A stretch of DNA of 64,000 nt from Lumbricus terrestris (taxonomy: Eukaryota; Annelida; Clitellata; Crassiclitellata; Lumbricidae): assembly GCA_949752735.1 (NCBI GenBank), contig OX457051.1:2183501-2247500 (forward strand), given 5' to 3'. The notes under the pieces are model-generated. The model ran no database searches. It was not told where the DNA came from and was given only the letters and a program-made list of their open reading frames with translations. The position numbers were made by a program, and so were the translations under genes. Positions 21,500 to 32,785 of the stretch are shown in pieces. Position 1 is the stretch's first letter; every line of letters begins with the position of its first letter.

Positions 21500-22273
21500 G
21501 TACATGCATGTAATGGTTAAATTTATTTCAAGGTGTAATATGGCTTAATGATTTACGTTGCTGGTTTTCCGTCATTCAACGACTTGGCGAAAGTCCATTT
21601 TTGTAATTTTCGGCTTCGGCACTCTTGCAGATCTAAATAAAAGCTTCAAATTCAATAATAAATTTTCTGTTAGCAAGATAAATTAGGAAATGTGCTGTTT
21701 CTGCAGTCTTCTATTTAAAGAAGTCTTATATTATATATTAGCTGCGTTTTTTGTAAGTTTATAGGTCTACGTTTGAGAAAATATTTTCAATCGACATTGA
21801 ACCATTATGAGATTCTTAGCCGTGGTTTTAACTTTTCGTCAAATTCATAGTTTAAACAACTTTTCAACTTTAGGCTACATTAAATCGCTTGTTTATGTAT
21901 TTCTCAAACAATTTCTTAGTTTCTACATCTCGTTAAACATTACAGTCATATATATGCAGTGGTGGATCACATGTCTTTTTCAAATCATTTATTTCACCCG
22001 CGATATCTTTGGCGATAATATTTCTTTTAAGAGCGCCGCTCTTCTGTCGGGCGCCCTTTTGTCGGCGCACTTTTGTCGGCGCCCATTTGTCGGCGCCCTT
22101 TTGTCGGGCGCCCTTTTGACGGGTCACCGCCTAGATCCACACCACTATGTTACTTTTGCAGTTTAAAACTGCCTTATTTTTCCGTTGTTGGACTTCGAGC
22201 GCTTCTGAGTAGTCTACCTTCAACGTATGATATATAAATCTCAGTTATAAATCTTCAACAGCTAACTTGCGGA

Positions 22274-22577
22274 CAAGGCCGTAGCTACGGTGTGTTTAGG
22301 GTGTTTAAACACCCCCCCATCCCAAATGAAATAATATAAAAATTAAATAAAGCATTTACACGCACCTAATGTAAAAACAATAGTGCGTAATGTAATTTCG
22401 AGCGGAAAATAGTCGACAATCGCGGAAAAGAGTGGTTTTGTGCACTCCCGTGAACGCTTTACTAACCAAAATAGGTTGGAAAAGCAGGCGGTGACTAAAA
22501 AAAGGTCGCGAAGAAATTACGACCAAAAGTAAAAGTCAGAAAACACCTCCCGAAATAAAATCCTGGCGAGGGCCTTG
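22274..22577. mobile_element. hAT-like MITE (CAAGGCC ends)
   Basis: The left end CAAGGCCGTAGCTACGG and the right end, complement of CAAGGCCCTCGCCAGG, are inverted. The flanks cttgcgga and catgcgga are an 8-bp duplication with one mismatch. The interior has the CACCCCCC / GAAATAAAATCCTGGCG style of the other hAT MITEs. Its right TSD overlaps the left TSD of the element at 22587. Confidence 0.75.
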
Positions 22578-23165
22578 CATGCGGACTAGGGTGGATCGAT
22601 GCCCCATGGCAAATTTGTTTCCATCGGCAAGTACTATTAAGAGTGAGTGAAAGTTGCCAATTGGTGTAAGAAGCACACAGTAATTATTTGGTAATTATTG
22701 TGGAACATCTTGAGGCTCCCCAGCGACTTTGAAGTTTTGCTATACGGGGCCTGTACAAGGGCATTGGATATATTATGGATGATTGTGAATCATCGCACAT
22801 AATAAAGTCTTGTATTGCAAATAACGTATAAAATCATTGAATACATGTTTATGCATAACTATTATGCATATAACATGTAGGCTAATGTATATTTGCAACA
22901 ACGTTCAGGCCACTGGACACGACAATCAATTTCTCAAATGTTGGAACACTACCCATGGATAAAATACCTTAATGCGATAAAGCCATGTCGCGATTGCGGC
23001 GATTTTGAAACAATAAAACTGCTAATGACAATTTCTAACCAACCGGAAACAGCTAGCATTCTACACGTAGGCCTATAATGAGGTAACTTACATAATACAT
23101 GTAGGAAAGTCAGCTATGGGACTGCTAGTCACAAATAATCTAATCTACAAGTAATCTTATCATTC

Positions 23166-23510
23166 TTATAATATTTTGGCCTTTATTTTGTAAAGCGCTT
23201 CTCACAGAAGAGCTTTTCAGAAGCGTTCTCAGCATGACATGCTCGTGAAAATAATGAGAAAAGTCTTTCAGCAGCGAAGAGATGTAGATGAAATCCTCTC
23301 CCGTATCCTGCTATCGATGAAGTCACAGTCAGCCAACCTATGAGCTAAGCCATGTTGAGACATAGTGGCTACGAGCAGGACCTTTACGTGATTAGAGCCG
23401 AGATCGGGAGCCAGTGAATATCATTAATCATTTGGAAGCTTACAGTAGTAAGCATTGCCAGTCGATCAAGTGGTAGACCTCCCGTGCGCCATACCTGAGT
23501 TCTGGTAATT
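23166..23510 (-). mobile_element. CR1/L2-like LINE 3'-end fragment
   Basis: TTTGTAAAGCGCTTCTCAC and TTCAGAAGCGTTCTCAGC mark the LINE tail. Further in, CGGGAGCCAGTGAATATC matches the region CTGGGAGCCAG(T)GAGAAC of other copies (15412, 39760). It is heavily decayed. Confidence 0.6.
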
Positions 23511-24359
23511 AGCTTATACTTCGAATATTATTATTAATAAATGAAATCAAGTTGACAGCACCTTAAGAATGTGACAAACTCTATGTTCGCGCATGTGATG
23601 ACTGTAATAATGGAAAGACATACATTTTTCAGATGAACAAAAATGGGCATTAGGGTGTATTGTAAGCTCAGCAATACGTTTTTGTATCGATTGTAAGATA
23701 GGCCTACCGGGATCTGGAAAAGCTGGATGAAACGAAACAAATGTACATTGCACCATCTTTGCACCCTGGTTTAACTTTGATACTGAACCACGTCTGTGGG
23801 TACACCTCTCCAATGTATGCCGTAAGAATCTGTGATTATAATAGCCTCGTCGTGGTAAGCAAGAATGAACTGCAGAACTCAAACATGTGACACAGGTGGC
23901 ATTGGACATTTTACCCAGATCTGTTCACCTTTGGCTGCATATTGCTATCAAAATAATATTCCCAACCGTTGACTGCTATAGGGTAGGCCTATCGCTTGAT
24001 TTTAGTTGATAGCTCGCTAGCGTACAGCATCATTTCATTGTCGTATGCTGGAACATTGCTGGTAGCATAGCTCCTGTGGTGTGCGAAAGACTGGATACAT
24101 TTCCATATTTCCTCGTTTTGGGTTTCTGGCCAGAGGGAGGTGAGGCCATTCTAGGTTTGAGAGAAATGTCGGTAGAACTGTTACTCTCATATATACATGC
24201 TGACACTAAGTCGTCGGCGCATTTTAGTTCCTATTCATCGCTCATTGCATACATTTAAAAGCATAGCAGAATGCACAAAGTGGTAGCCAAATAAAACTAA
24301 TCATTACTTTGGTTTTTAAGTGCAATCGGGTCTTGATCTGAGGTATCTTTGCTATCTCA

Positions 24360-24600
24360 TACATCGCCCTCTCTGCCACTTTGCTAAGTCTCCTTCAATC
24401 CACTGCTTGCCTTGACCTCCTCCACGATCAGTTCAATCCGCCTTTCTCTAGTAGTTTTTCTTCATCTTTGTCTCAACTCAAATCCTGCATTTCTCATGGG
24501 ATTGCTCGCACTGCATGGGAGAGCTTCTCATTGAAGACTCTTGCTGAGAGAGGCGCTTTATAAATGATCAAATACAACACAATACAATACAATAGAACCA
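24360..24600 (+). mobile_element. LINE 3' end, + strand
   Basis: The + frame ends AERGAL followed by GAGAGGCGCTTTATAAATGA and an ACAATACAATAC-type tail, the usual + orientation of the LINE tail seen elsewhere in reverse. Only the 3' terminus is present. Confidence 0.6.
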
Positions 24601-25140
24601 TATTGTGATAGATTATGATCATTGCAGCTGTAACCTGATGCAAATATAACAAGGAATAAACAGAAATTTGCTAAACACTGCCTGTGAACCATGCAATTTT
24701 CTCATTGTAGGCCTAGTACATACGATTTATGATCTCGTTGGGGAGCCTCAAGATGTTTTCCAAATGATAAACAATTTTACACAGTCACTTACGTACCTGG
24801 TATGCCAAAGGCAACTTTTCCTCACTCTTAATAGCTGAAACGATGAAAAAAATTCGATCCACCCTAATGCGGACCCCAGGCATGTTTATAATATATTTTT
24901 CATATTGTCAAGTAGCAGCGACCTTGATTTTTAATGTAATTGTTTGTTTTTTATGTTAAGCTACTTATAATTTAAAAAAACTGTTTGTTAAAAACTGCGC
25001 AACACATTTTTATGATTTTTTTCTCTGTGCCCATGCGAAGTCCAAAAATTACGTAGGAATTTCGTAAGATATAATTCCACATTTCATTGCCAAAGATGCA
25101 AATACCATAGTACCATACCATTTCATCCGATAAATATTCT

Positions 25141-26265
25141 ACTTCTTCTTCTTCTTCTTTAGGTTCTCTGCCCTTCGGCAGGTTCCAACCTCCAATGACG
25201 CCACTCCTCTCTGTGCTGTGCCTTTTCCTTCAGTTTGCTGTATCCATTGACCATAATCCCTCCGAGCATCATTTGCCGCGGTCTTCCTCTCCCTCTCTTT
25301 CCTTCCATTCTCCATTCTGTGATTTCTTTCAGGAGGGAGTCTCCTCTTAATACGTGCCCAACCCAGTTCCTTTGTCTTTCTCTTATTGTTGTTATTAGCG
25401 ATCGTTTTTCACCAACCATTTGTAGCACCTCCTCATTCGTTATATGCTCCGTCCAGCTCACCTTCTCCATCCTTCTCCAAATCCACATCTCGAAAGTCTC
25501 TAATCTCTTAATATCCTCCTTCTTGATGGTCCAGGTCTCCTACCCATACAGTGCCACACTCCATACCAGTGTTTTGACCAGTCTTTTCTTTAAGCCTTTG
25601 TTTAATCCTCCTCTCAACAATTCTCCTCTTTTCGTGAATGCATTCTTTCCCATTGCTATTCTTCGTTTCATATCGCTTTTGCACCTTGCACCTGTTGTTA
25701 TCATGCTTCCCAAGTAACAGAAGCTCTTGACCTGTTCCACATCCTCACCGTTGTTTTTTATTTTCTCTGTTACTTCCTCCTCTTCTCGGCTTATCCTCAT
25801 ACTCTTCGTCTTTCCAATGTTTATTTTCATGTTGTATTTCCTTGATGTCAGATTTAATTTGTTCATCATCTTCTGTAGTCCTTCCTGTGTCGTCGCCAAC
25901 ATTGCCTGGTCGTCAGCAAATCTTAAGGCTTTTATAAGTCTTCCTCCTACTTTTACACCTTCTTCTGTGTCTTCCATTGCCTCCTGCATTAGTTCCTCTA
26001 TATATATGTTGAAAAGGAGTGGTTATAGGGGGCACCCTTGTCTTACTCCCCTTCCAATTTCTCCTTCCTCTGAACACTCTCCGTCTATTCTTATCTTTAC
26101 TTTCTGGTTCATGTAAAGATTTCCTATAAGCCTTCTGTCCTTCCAGTCGATTCCTCTTCGTCTCAATGCACTCATCAGTTTTCTCCAATCTACCCTGTCA
26201 AATTCCTTTTCATAGTCCACAAAACAGATATAAACCTCTTGCCCATACTCTATATTCTACGGTAT
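25141..26265 (-). pseudogene. Non-LTR retrotransposon reverse transcriptase, 5'-truncated
   Basis: Three minus-strand frames (26220-26023, 25989-25540, 25488-25159) cover consecutive RT motifs: VDYEKEFDRVDW, GVRQGCPL, then LRFADDQAML (the FADD catalytic box), YLGSMITTGARC, LVWSVALYG, and the tail RQRNWVGHVLRGDSLLKEI and GRGRPRQMML. A TTCTTCTTCTTC run at 25141-25160 is its simple-repeat 3' tail. The frames are separated by stops or shifts near 26020 and 25500-25540. The endonuclease and N-terminal RT are missing. It resembles RTE/Jockey-type LINEs and is distinct from the CR1/L2-like pieces; the clade is not assigned. Confidence 0.9.
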
Positions 26266-26738
26266 GATGTTAATTAAGATAACTGTAGGCCTATGCCAGA
26301 ACTGTAACCGGTTGCGGTCTGTCAACCGGATTGTTGAATAAACGCCAATTATTATCTCTGGAGGGATTTATATCGCAGCCCGACACTCATCTCTTCAAAC
26401 ATTCTTACGACTGTCAATAACTGACTGAAATCCCTATGCATTGCACAGCGCCTTTTCCTTCGACCTTGACTAAGCTACGGCGCTGTTCAAATCATCTTAT
26501 TATTATTGTTACCAAAATGACTGATGTATACAATCTTATGTAATACAATTTTTGTCTAGTTTGGTTTCACCTACGCGGAAGTTACTACAGCGTAAGTAGT
26601 TTCGACCCAATCATTGAAATATAGGACATTGCACTGTCCTGTGCTGATGATTTGCAGCAACTGTTTCAACTAGTACTGTTATACAGTTGCTTACTGTTTG
26701 TATGCATTTGGAGAAATTTGAATATTTTCCATTTGCAG
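26266..26738. other. No gene; intron upstream of WSC exon
   Basis: Unique sequence ending in the pyrimidine tract and CAG acceptor of the WSC exon. No element end was seen. Confidence 0.4.
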
Positions 26739-26886
26739 GGTGGTAGTTATTGCTATTGTGCACAACGGCTGAGAGAAGGTGAAGTTGTAAAAACTAATGA
26801 TTCACTCTGCTATTCGCCATGTCCTGGAGAACCAGCAGAATTTTGTGGAGGATCCAATGATTCATATATATTTAGTGTTTATTCAG
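26739..26886 (+). CDS. WSC-domain exon (second half)
   Basis: The acceptor ATTTGCAG precedes GGTGGTAGTTATTGC and the donor is G|GTTAGT; the exon is 49 codons plus one base (phase 0 in, phase 1 out). The peptide has SYCYC, then LCYSPCPGEPAEFCGG and a YIFSVYS end. This is the C-terminal half of a WSC domain (CxC, CxxxCxGxxxxxCGG, then an SVY strand). WSC domains are small extracellular, putatively carbohydrate-binding modules. The N-terminal half, with the first cysteines, must be in a preceding exon, which I could not find. The next exon in phase is 31563. Confidence 0.85.
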
Positions 26887-27175
26887 GTTAGTTATTGTCG
26901 GAAACCATGCCGGATGGCTCTGTCATTTATTTACGGCCAGCCGCCATTAGTAACACTTTAGATGTGGTTGCTTTTGGTGGCAACTTTCTTACCCATATTA
27001 TTATTGTGGGATGCTGATCAAGACGTTTGATATTACAGTAGCAAACTAAAAACCTGCGGTCGGTGGCGAGTCGGGTGCATCTTTAGATTTGCAACCGGTT
27101 GGAGGACATGTAGGCCTATTCGATCAAAGATCGAGAAGTATTCGTTTTCGTCTCGAATACAGGCTCAAGGTAATA
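26887..27175. other. Intron, nothing recognised
   Basis: Unique sequence between the WSC exon and a mariner-type end. Confidence 0.4.
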
Positions 27176-27350
27176 CAGGGTGGGCCATAAAAGTACCCCA
27201 CCAATAAAGATATCGACAATGAATTTGAAGGACATCTATTCAACAAAACTTTGCAAAAACATGATAAAGTATATTCTTTTCTGAATCAGCAGACGTCTGG
27301 CTATGAAATCCATATTTCACTGTGAAGAACTATTCATTTAAGCAGGCCCG
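27176..27350 (+). mobile_element. Mariner-type element, one end only
   Basis: CAGGGTGGGCCATAAAAGTA follows a TA at 27174-27175, a typical terminal sequence of Tc1/mariner-type elements. No matching opposite end was found before 27600, so it is a fragment; its inner limit is approximate. Confidence 0.5.
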
Positions 27351-27596
27351 AATTAACCAAGGTGCTGATTGTGCTGCAGCACATAGGGTCAAGTTTCGGT
27401 GGGGCCCCCAAATTGTAAAAGTAAAAAAAAATAAAGTGAGGATTCAGGAAAGAAACAGTGCAAATTGATTTGCAATGAATAGCAATCATAGTTATGACTA
27501 TATATATGACCAAATAATGTCCTAGTATATGTTGACGTCACTTTGATGTATCCCTCTCAAAGTGATACATCAACCCTATCTTAATAGTGATATGGA

Positions 27597-27830
27597 CGGG
27601 GGCCGGTAGCGCAATGGATAACGCGCTGGCGTAGAGTGCGAGAGGTAGTGAGTTCGAGCCCCGTTGGGCGGATTTGCTTTGTAGGCTGCTATTAGCGCCG
27701 TGTAATATTATTACAAAGTTGTCTGTTCCGTTAGTAGTTAAGTTTAATTAAGATTACTGCATAACTTGTAAATGTAAAGCGCAGTGCATCTTGCAGGCGT
27801 TTAATTAAAGAAAATATATTATTATATTTT
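27597..27830 (+). mobile_element. tRNA-derived SINE
   Basis: The head carries an A-box-like TAGCGCAATGG (27607-27617) and a B-box-like GAGTTCGAGCC (about 27650-27660), spaced as in tRNA genes, but the acceptor-stem halves do not pair and there is no clean cloverleaf. About 150 bp of unrelated body follow, ending in an AT-rich tail. This is the usual layout of a tRNA-derived SINE with an internal pol III promoter. A truncated similar A-box (CCGGTAGCGCAGT) lies at about 28183. Confidence 0.65.
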
Positions 27831-28302
27831 ATTAGAGCTTCTAGTGATATTAGCGACTTTGATGGTACCAGTGTAGTGATGCAGAAAGCTATCAAAGGAC
27901 AGCGGCGTCGGCGAAAAGACCTGCTAAAAGGTCGGCGCCCGTCATTTGGCCAGACGATGAATCCCAATGAGCTCCTATTACTATTGGTAGCGGTAGGCCT
28001 AACGAGCATAGCCATAATGTCTGAGCTTATCAATAATTATGCTACACAAATTTGCATTACAAAACATGTTAGAAAGTGGAAAATTACGTGTTTGAACTCC
28101 TAAATGTTTCTAATTTTCTATATAAGATAGAAGTTGCATAAATCTATATCCACGAAAGTCAACAATTCTGCCGAGAAACCACCGGTAGCGCAGTACTAAA
28201 ATGTCATGGTACGGAAAGGGTTAACCCCTTCGGTCCCTTATGACGTACGCTGTACGTCATGGAATTTAAGCCCGTGCTACCTTATGACGTACGGCGTACG
28301 GC

Positions 28303-30826
28303 CAGTGGCGTCTACCAATGGGGGGGTTGGGAGAACGTTCTCCCACGGTTTCTGAAAGTGGGGGTTTGACTTTTTCGGGTGTAAATTGGGGGGTTGGTGA
28401 ATTTCTATTAAATAAAGGCCTGGAATACGAAAGTTATTATTTGTGCATCATTTTCATTATCGAAAAACATTATTACCTTGGACTAACGATTAACGAACCC
28501 ACGGTTCGCTTGATGTCACTTATATTTGGTAGGGAGCAGGACAACTCACAGACATTAGTGTCAGTCAGGTCCCTGGCATACAAGGGTGGAACACACCCAT
28601 TCGGGATTGACCTCTTATCGCTAATCACGTTTACTGACGGAGCCAAGCCGAAGCCCCACCCTTGGCAGGTGATGAAGGCAACAAAATTAATGATTGCGAC
28701 GGTCGCGCAGCAAGAATCAAACGACCCGTTTGACACTTGCTGTGCACGTGTAGCCTGCCCCAGTCTTCGGACAGTGGTCCCTTCTGTAAAAGTAGCCTAA
28801 GCGTAATTAAGCTAATAGCAGATGTTTCGCATTAGACTCCCAGCCAGCATATCGCTGAAATGGATAAGAGCAGCTCTGATGTAAAGCAGAGTCTTTCCAT
28901 GCTATAGAGATGCAGCCGTAAAGTGCAGGAAGCTAGATGGTAGTCATTATACATGTAGGTCTACCATAGACAACCGAATTTGACTGTTTCTGTGTTATAA
29001 GTTTTTCTTATTTCGCGAAGAGTTGCATCGACATCAGCAGGAGTTGTCAACAGCTAACGGTCTGCATACACAGAGAGTTTCTGTGGAGAATTCGAATTAT
29101 TAGCTTTCAGCTTCTAAGCGCATGGACGGAGATTTAAAGGGGTGGCGGAGATGCCTATATCGCCCCAATGTTTCAGAAATATTTCATAAATATCATTATA
29201 ATTTACTACAGTGTTATTCATTGAGCTTATTTATCTATAATGAAAATTCGTCTAAGATGGCAACTTAAAAGCCGCCATCACAGTCTGCAAATTTAAAAAA
29301 ATTAAGCATTGGGAGCGACATTCATTGAAGTCTTGAACCACATCTCTGAGCACTGAGATCATGACAGTTTAAAATGCTACGTGCGGCAGCAATGAGCAAA
29401 TCCAAAAATTGTATGCACTTGGGAGGCGACACTCTAAGGTCTCAAACCATGGCTAGGCTAGTATCAGCATGGAAAAATGAGTACCGGTAATTTTTATTAA
29501 GACGACACCTTAAAATGCTGCCATTGCATTGTGGAAATTCAAAAAGTTTCTAATGGGCCACTGAAAAAGTACAGCTATTTTGTTAAGACGGCACCTTAAA
29601 ATGCCATAGTAATGTGGAAATTCAAAAAGTTTCTAATGGGTCACTGAAAATGTACAGCTATTTTGTTAAGATGACCCCTTAAAATGCTGCCATTGCAATG
29701 TGGAAATTCAAAAAGTTTCTAATGGGTCACTGAAAAAGAACAGCTATATTGTTAGGACGACACCTTTAAATGCTGCCATTGCATTGTGGAAATTCAAAAA
29801 GTTTCTAGTGGGCCACTGAAAAAGTACAGCTATTTTGTTAAGACGGCACCTTAAAATGCTGCCATTGCAATGTGCAAATTCAAAAAGTTTCTAATGGGTC
29901 ACTGAAAATGTACAGCTATTTTGTTAAGATGACCCCTTAAAATGCTGCCATTGCAATGTGGAAATTCAAAAAGTTTCTAATGGGTCACTGAAAAAGAGCA
30001 GCTATATTGTTAGGACGACACCTTTAAATGCTGCCATTGCATTGTGGAAATTCAAAAAGTTTCTAGTGGGCCACTGAAAAAGTACAGCTATTTTGTTAAG
30101 ACGGCACCTTAAAATGCTGCCATTGCAATGTGCAAATTCAAAAAGTTTCTAATGGGTCACTGAAAATGTACAGCTATTTTGTTGAGATAACCCTTAAAAT
30201 GCTGCCATTGCAATATGGAAATTCAAAAAGTTCCTAATGGGTCACTGAAAAAGTACAGGTTTTTTTAAAGATGACCCCTTAAAATGCTGCCATTGCAATG
30301 TGGAAGTTCAAAAAGTTCCTAATGGGTCACTGAAAAAGTACAGGTTTTTTTAAAGATGACCCCTTAAAATGCTGCCATTGCAATGTGGAAGTTCAAAAAG
30401 TTTCTAATGGGTCACTGAAAAAGTACAGCTATATTGTTAAGACGACACCTTAAAATGCTGCAATTGCATTGTGGAAATTCAAAAAGTTTCTAGAGTGCCA
30501 CTGAAAAAGTACAGATATTTTGTTTAAGACGACACCTTAAAATGCTGCCGTTGCAATGTGCAAATTCAAAAAGTTTATGATGGGGAGGGGCGCATCCCCT
30601 CCCCATACCCCTGCCCCTCACAGTGCAACGCGAATCACGAGCGTCCTTCGGACGCTCAATTGTCTCCCCCCCGAAACTTCAATTCACCCCCCCCAGAGGA
30701 GGGGACTAGATTAAACACTGTGCGTTCGTAACATATGAACAGATTCCCATACAATTGTTTTAAGTCGGCGAAAATGGGGGGGTTTGTTCTCCCACTCCAA
30801 GTGGGGGGGGGGGTTAGACGCCACTG
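28303..30826. mobile_element. hAT-type non-autonomous element, 2.5 kb
   Basis: The ends CAGTGGCGTCTACCAATGG and the complement of CAGTGGCGTCTAACCCCC are flanked by a perfect 8-bp duplication, cgtacggc, at 28295-28302 and 30827-30834. G-rich/C-rich sub-terminal blocks with GGGAGAAC…GTTCTCCC lie at both ends. A moderately open segment (28490-28800) has no recognisable product. The main content is an 86-bp tandem array. Related internal sequence appears in the hAT element at 57732. It was inserted into a locally repeated TTATGACGTACG…GTACG sequence (28241-28302) whose TTAACCC start hints at an older piggyBac- or Kolobok-like element. Confidence 0.9.
29500..30580. repeat. 86-bp tandem array with trimeric higher-order unit
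   Basis: AAAAAGTTTCTAATGGG recurs every 86 bp (29629, 29715, 29801, 29887…), about 12 copies. A variant (GTTAGGACGACACCTTT) recurs at 29752 and 30010, 258 bp apart, i.e. three monomers, so a higher-order unit has been duplicated. The array lies entirely inside the hAT element. Confidence 0.95.
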
Positions 30827-31082
30827 CGTACGGCGTAGGTCATGGAATATTATAGGGCCTACAAACCTGCGTCGTGCTCTGTTGATAGGGCGTACTTAGT
30901 GTTTGAGTTTTGACACCTACTGAATGTAAAAACAAGGGAGAAATTATTCTCTGCATATTATTCTTTGCATAAAAAATTATTCTCTGCTTATTATTTTTCT
31001 GCATATTATTCTATACTGACAAATGTGGCGCGTTTATTGCATATTCAAGGTCGATAGTGGAGCGTGTAAAAAGAATGTCGCG

Positions 31083-31387
31083 CATGGGCGGAGTTTGTCA
31101 GGGACTAGGGGGAGGCTAAGCTCCCCCAAGAAGGCCCAGATTCAGCTTTTTTTACCGTGAAAATTGTATCTTTGAGGGGCTTAACCCTCCCCAAGATGGT
31201 CCAGACTCCTAATTTTTTTCTGTAAAATGGCCCTTTCCACTAGAATTCAACCGAATGACTAAAATAAGGTCATAACTTTTTGGGCCGAGAAAATATTGTC
31301 GGCGCCGATCTTCTGGACCAAGTCCCCCCCCAACAAAGCCCACGTTATTTTTTAGCCCCCCAAGAACGGAAACGAAACTCCGCCCAT
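31083..31387. mobile_element. MITE with CATGGGCGGAGTTT ends
   Basis: CATGGGCGGAGTTTGTC (left) and the complement of CATGGGCGGAGTTTCG (right) are inverted over 14 bp. Flanking 8-mers are similar but not identical (aatgtcgc / gatgccgc if the ends are ATGGGCGG). It is non-coding, with the AAGCTCCCCCAAG-type interior of the other hAT MITEs. Confidence 0.7.
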
Positions 31388-31562
31388 GATGCCGCCTAAA
31401 CCGCTCATCAGAGAAGACGATGTAAAATTGGTGCTAGAGCCTTCTAGCTACTAGACAGCCAAGAGCACGATGCTTCTGAGAAGCTTCTATAATTATTGGC
31501 TAATTGGATTTTTGCGTGTTTTCAGTGTTGCTGCATTTCCTTTGTTTCTAATCATTTTTTAG

Positions 31563-31718
31563 TTTGCTCAAGAGGATTCTACGGACGTAATTGCAGTATC
31601 AACTGCAACTGCAAAGACAATTCCAGCTGCGCAGTTCATGGACACTGTCCTGGATATGAATGTGCAGTTGGATGGAAGCTGAACATGATAACTAGAAATA
31701 TATGGAGATGTTCTGTCG
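31563..31718 (+). CDS. Laminin/MEGF-type EGF exon
   Basis: The acceptor TTTTTTAG and donor G|GTAAGA bound 52 codons, phase 1-1. The peptide contains CSRGFYGRNCSINCNCKD, then SCAVHGHCPGYECAVGW and a final WRCS. The C-x-xGFYGxNC-x-xxCxC spacing is characteristic of laminin-type or MEGF/SREC-type EGF modules. It follows the WSC exon in phase and precedes the calcium-binding EGF array. Confidence 0.8.
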
Positions 31719-32785
31719 GTAAGATTGGTGAATCATCGATTATAAATGCAGAAATAATTAGTGCTGCACAATTTTTTGGACTACATCTGAATAAAAATAA
31801 TTCAGATATTTAGTCGATTGTCAGGTTGCGGGTCTTAAAAACATGGATCATGTTTCAAGCCAGACAAGTCCAAATTGCAATGTTCAGCAGACCAATATCT
31901 CATCTATTGGTCCAAATACCTTTGTTCATCGATGTTTCACATCATAATTTCTCATGCGTCAGACCATCCTCCTATTGAGAATTATTTTGTCATATATCGA
32001 CTGCTGAAGAAATAGCACCACTCATCTATATATCCTTTGTAAGACATTACAACCCCCTGGACATCATTCGCTGGACATTAAGCCCCTGAACACCCCTCCC
32101 CATTTTGCGTAAGCGTATAATTTTTCCCAACCCGGGCACAATTCCTATTATTCCTTCGGTTCAATTAGCCTATAAATTTATGCATTTCATTTATGAAGCC
32201 TTGTTTTTCTGCTTTTTCCGCTGTGTCAGCTGTAAATGCCATCATGGTAAAGACATGCAACTGTCATTCAGATGCTAACTTACGACTTCTTAGTGTCATT
32301 CAGTTAACCATTTCTAGCCCTAGATCTTCTTATTGCTATTAGGTCTACATTTATGACTAAGTCTTGTTAATGTCCTTTACGACATTGCTCCTGGACCTAT
32401 TCCCAGACTAGGACATATTTCTCTCAGGCTGAAAAAAATTACCCAGCCATCTTTATGTCGGAGACTTGTTAATGTCATTAACATCTAAAAAAATTATTCA
32501 CTGTAAATGAGAGGTACGGTGACTCTGAACGACTAGTGGGACAAGCTATAATTATTCAGGTAGATGTTTTGCATTTATTGTCTTAATATCTGACATATAG
32601 CCCGAGCGTTAAAAATATTCGCACTGTAAGACCTCCGAAAAATTGATGACAAGCTACATTTTACTTTTTCATGTACATATTTGTGCGTAGATGTTGCACA
32701 AAGAGATGCCCAGTCTAAGATCAATTGGCATCTTTTTAGGAAGCAATTTAGTAGCGAACTATATTTTTGGCTGTTGCGCATCAAT
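31719..32785. other. Intron, no gene seen
   Basis: Unique AT-rich sequence with no recognised element end. It may include the undefined left flank of the repeated gene at 33061. Confidence 0.4.

Larger units (their letters stand above)
16311..22128 (+). mobile_element. Foldback/MULE-like element, 5.8 kb, 10-bp TSD
   Basis: The arms consist of tandem units: left (16311-16420) is repeated GACAAAAGGGCGCC, right (22030-22128) is the inverted GGCGCCCTTTTGTC set. The ends are GGAACCCCGTCAAAAGGGCG and the complement of GGTGACCCGTCAAAAGGGCG. An identical 10-bp duplication, gcctagatcc, flanks it (16301-16310, 22129-22138). Near the right arm is a TATA box plus a first exon coding a FLYWCH-type zinc finger start, the domain commonly fused to MULE transposases; the catalytic part is missing. 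The interior also holds LINE pieces and a 165-bp tandem array. Long TSD plus FLYWCH favour the Mutator superfamily. Confidence 0.85.
22587..24866. mobile_element. TAGGGTG-ended TIR element, 8-bp TSD
   Basis: The ends TAGGGTGGATCGATG (left) and the complement of TAGGGTGGATCGAAT (right) are flanked by a perfect 8-bp duplication, atgcggac, at 22579-22586 and 24867-24874. The arms remain similar for about 160 bp, including CATCTTGAGGCTCCCCARCG in both. The sub-terminal CTCCCCARCGACTTTG and GTGAAAGTTGCCAA blocks are shared with the element at 47163-49607, placing both in one family. There is no transposase here; LINE pieces fill part of the interior. Confidence 0.85.

Noticed and set aside
25235..26116. 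Plus-strand open frames rich in Ser/Pro/Phe
   Set aside because: Antisense shadows of the minus-strand LINE reverse transcriptase.
27597..27672. Intact tRNA gene
   Set aside because: A- and B-box-like motifs are present but the acceptor stem does not pair and a non-tRNA body follows, so a SINE is the better call.
28318..28800. Gene in the left part of the hAT element
   Set aside because: Open on both strands but without domain, start context or splice sites; not supported as coding.
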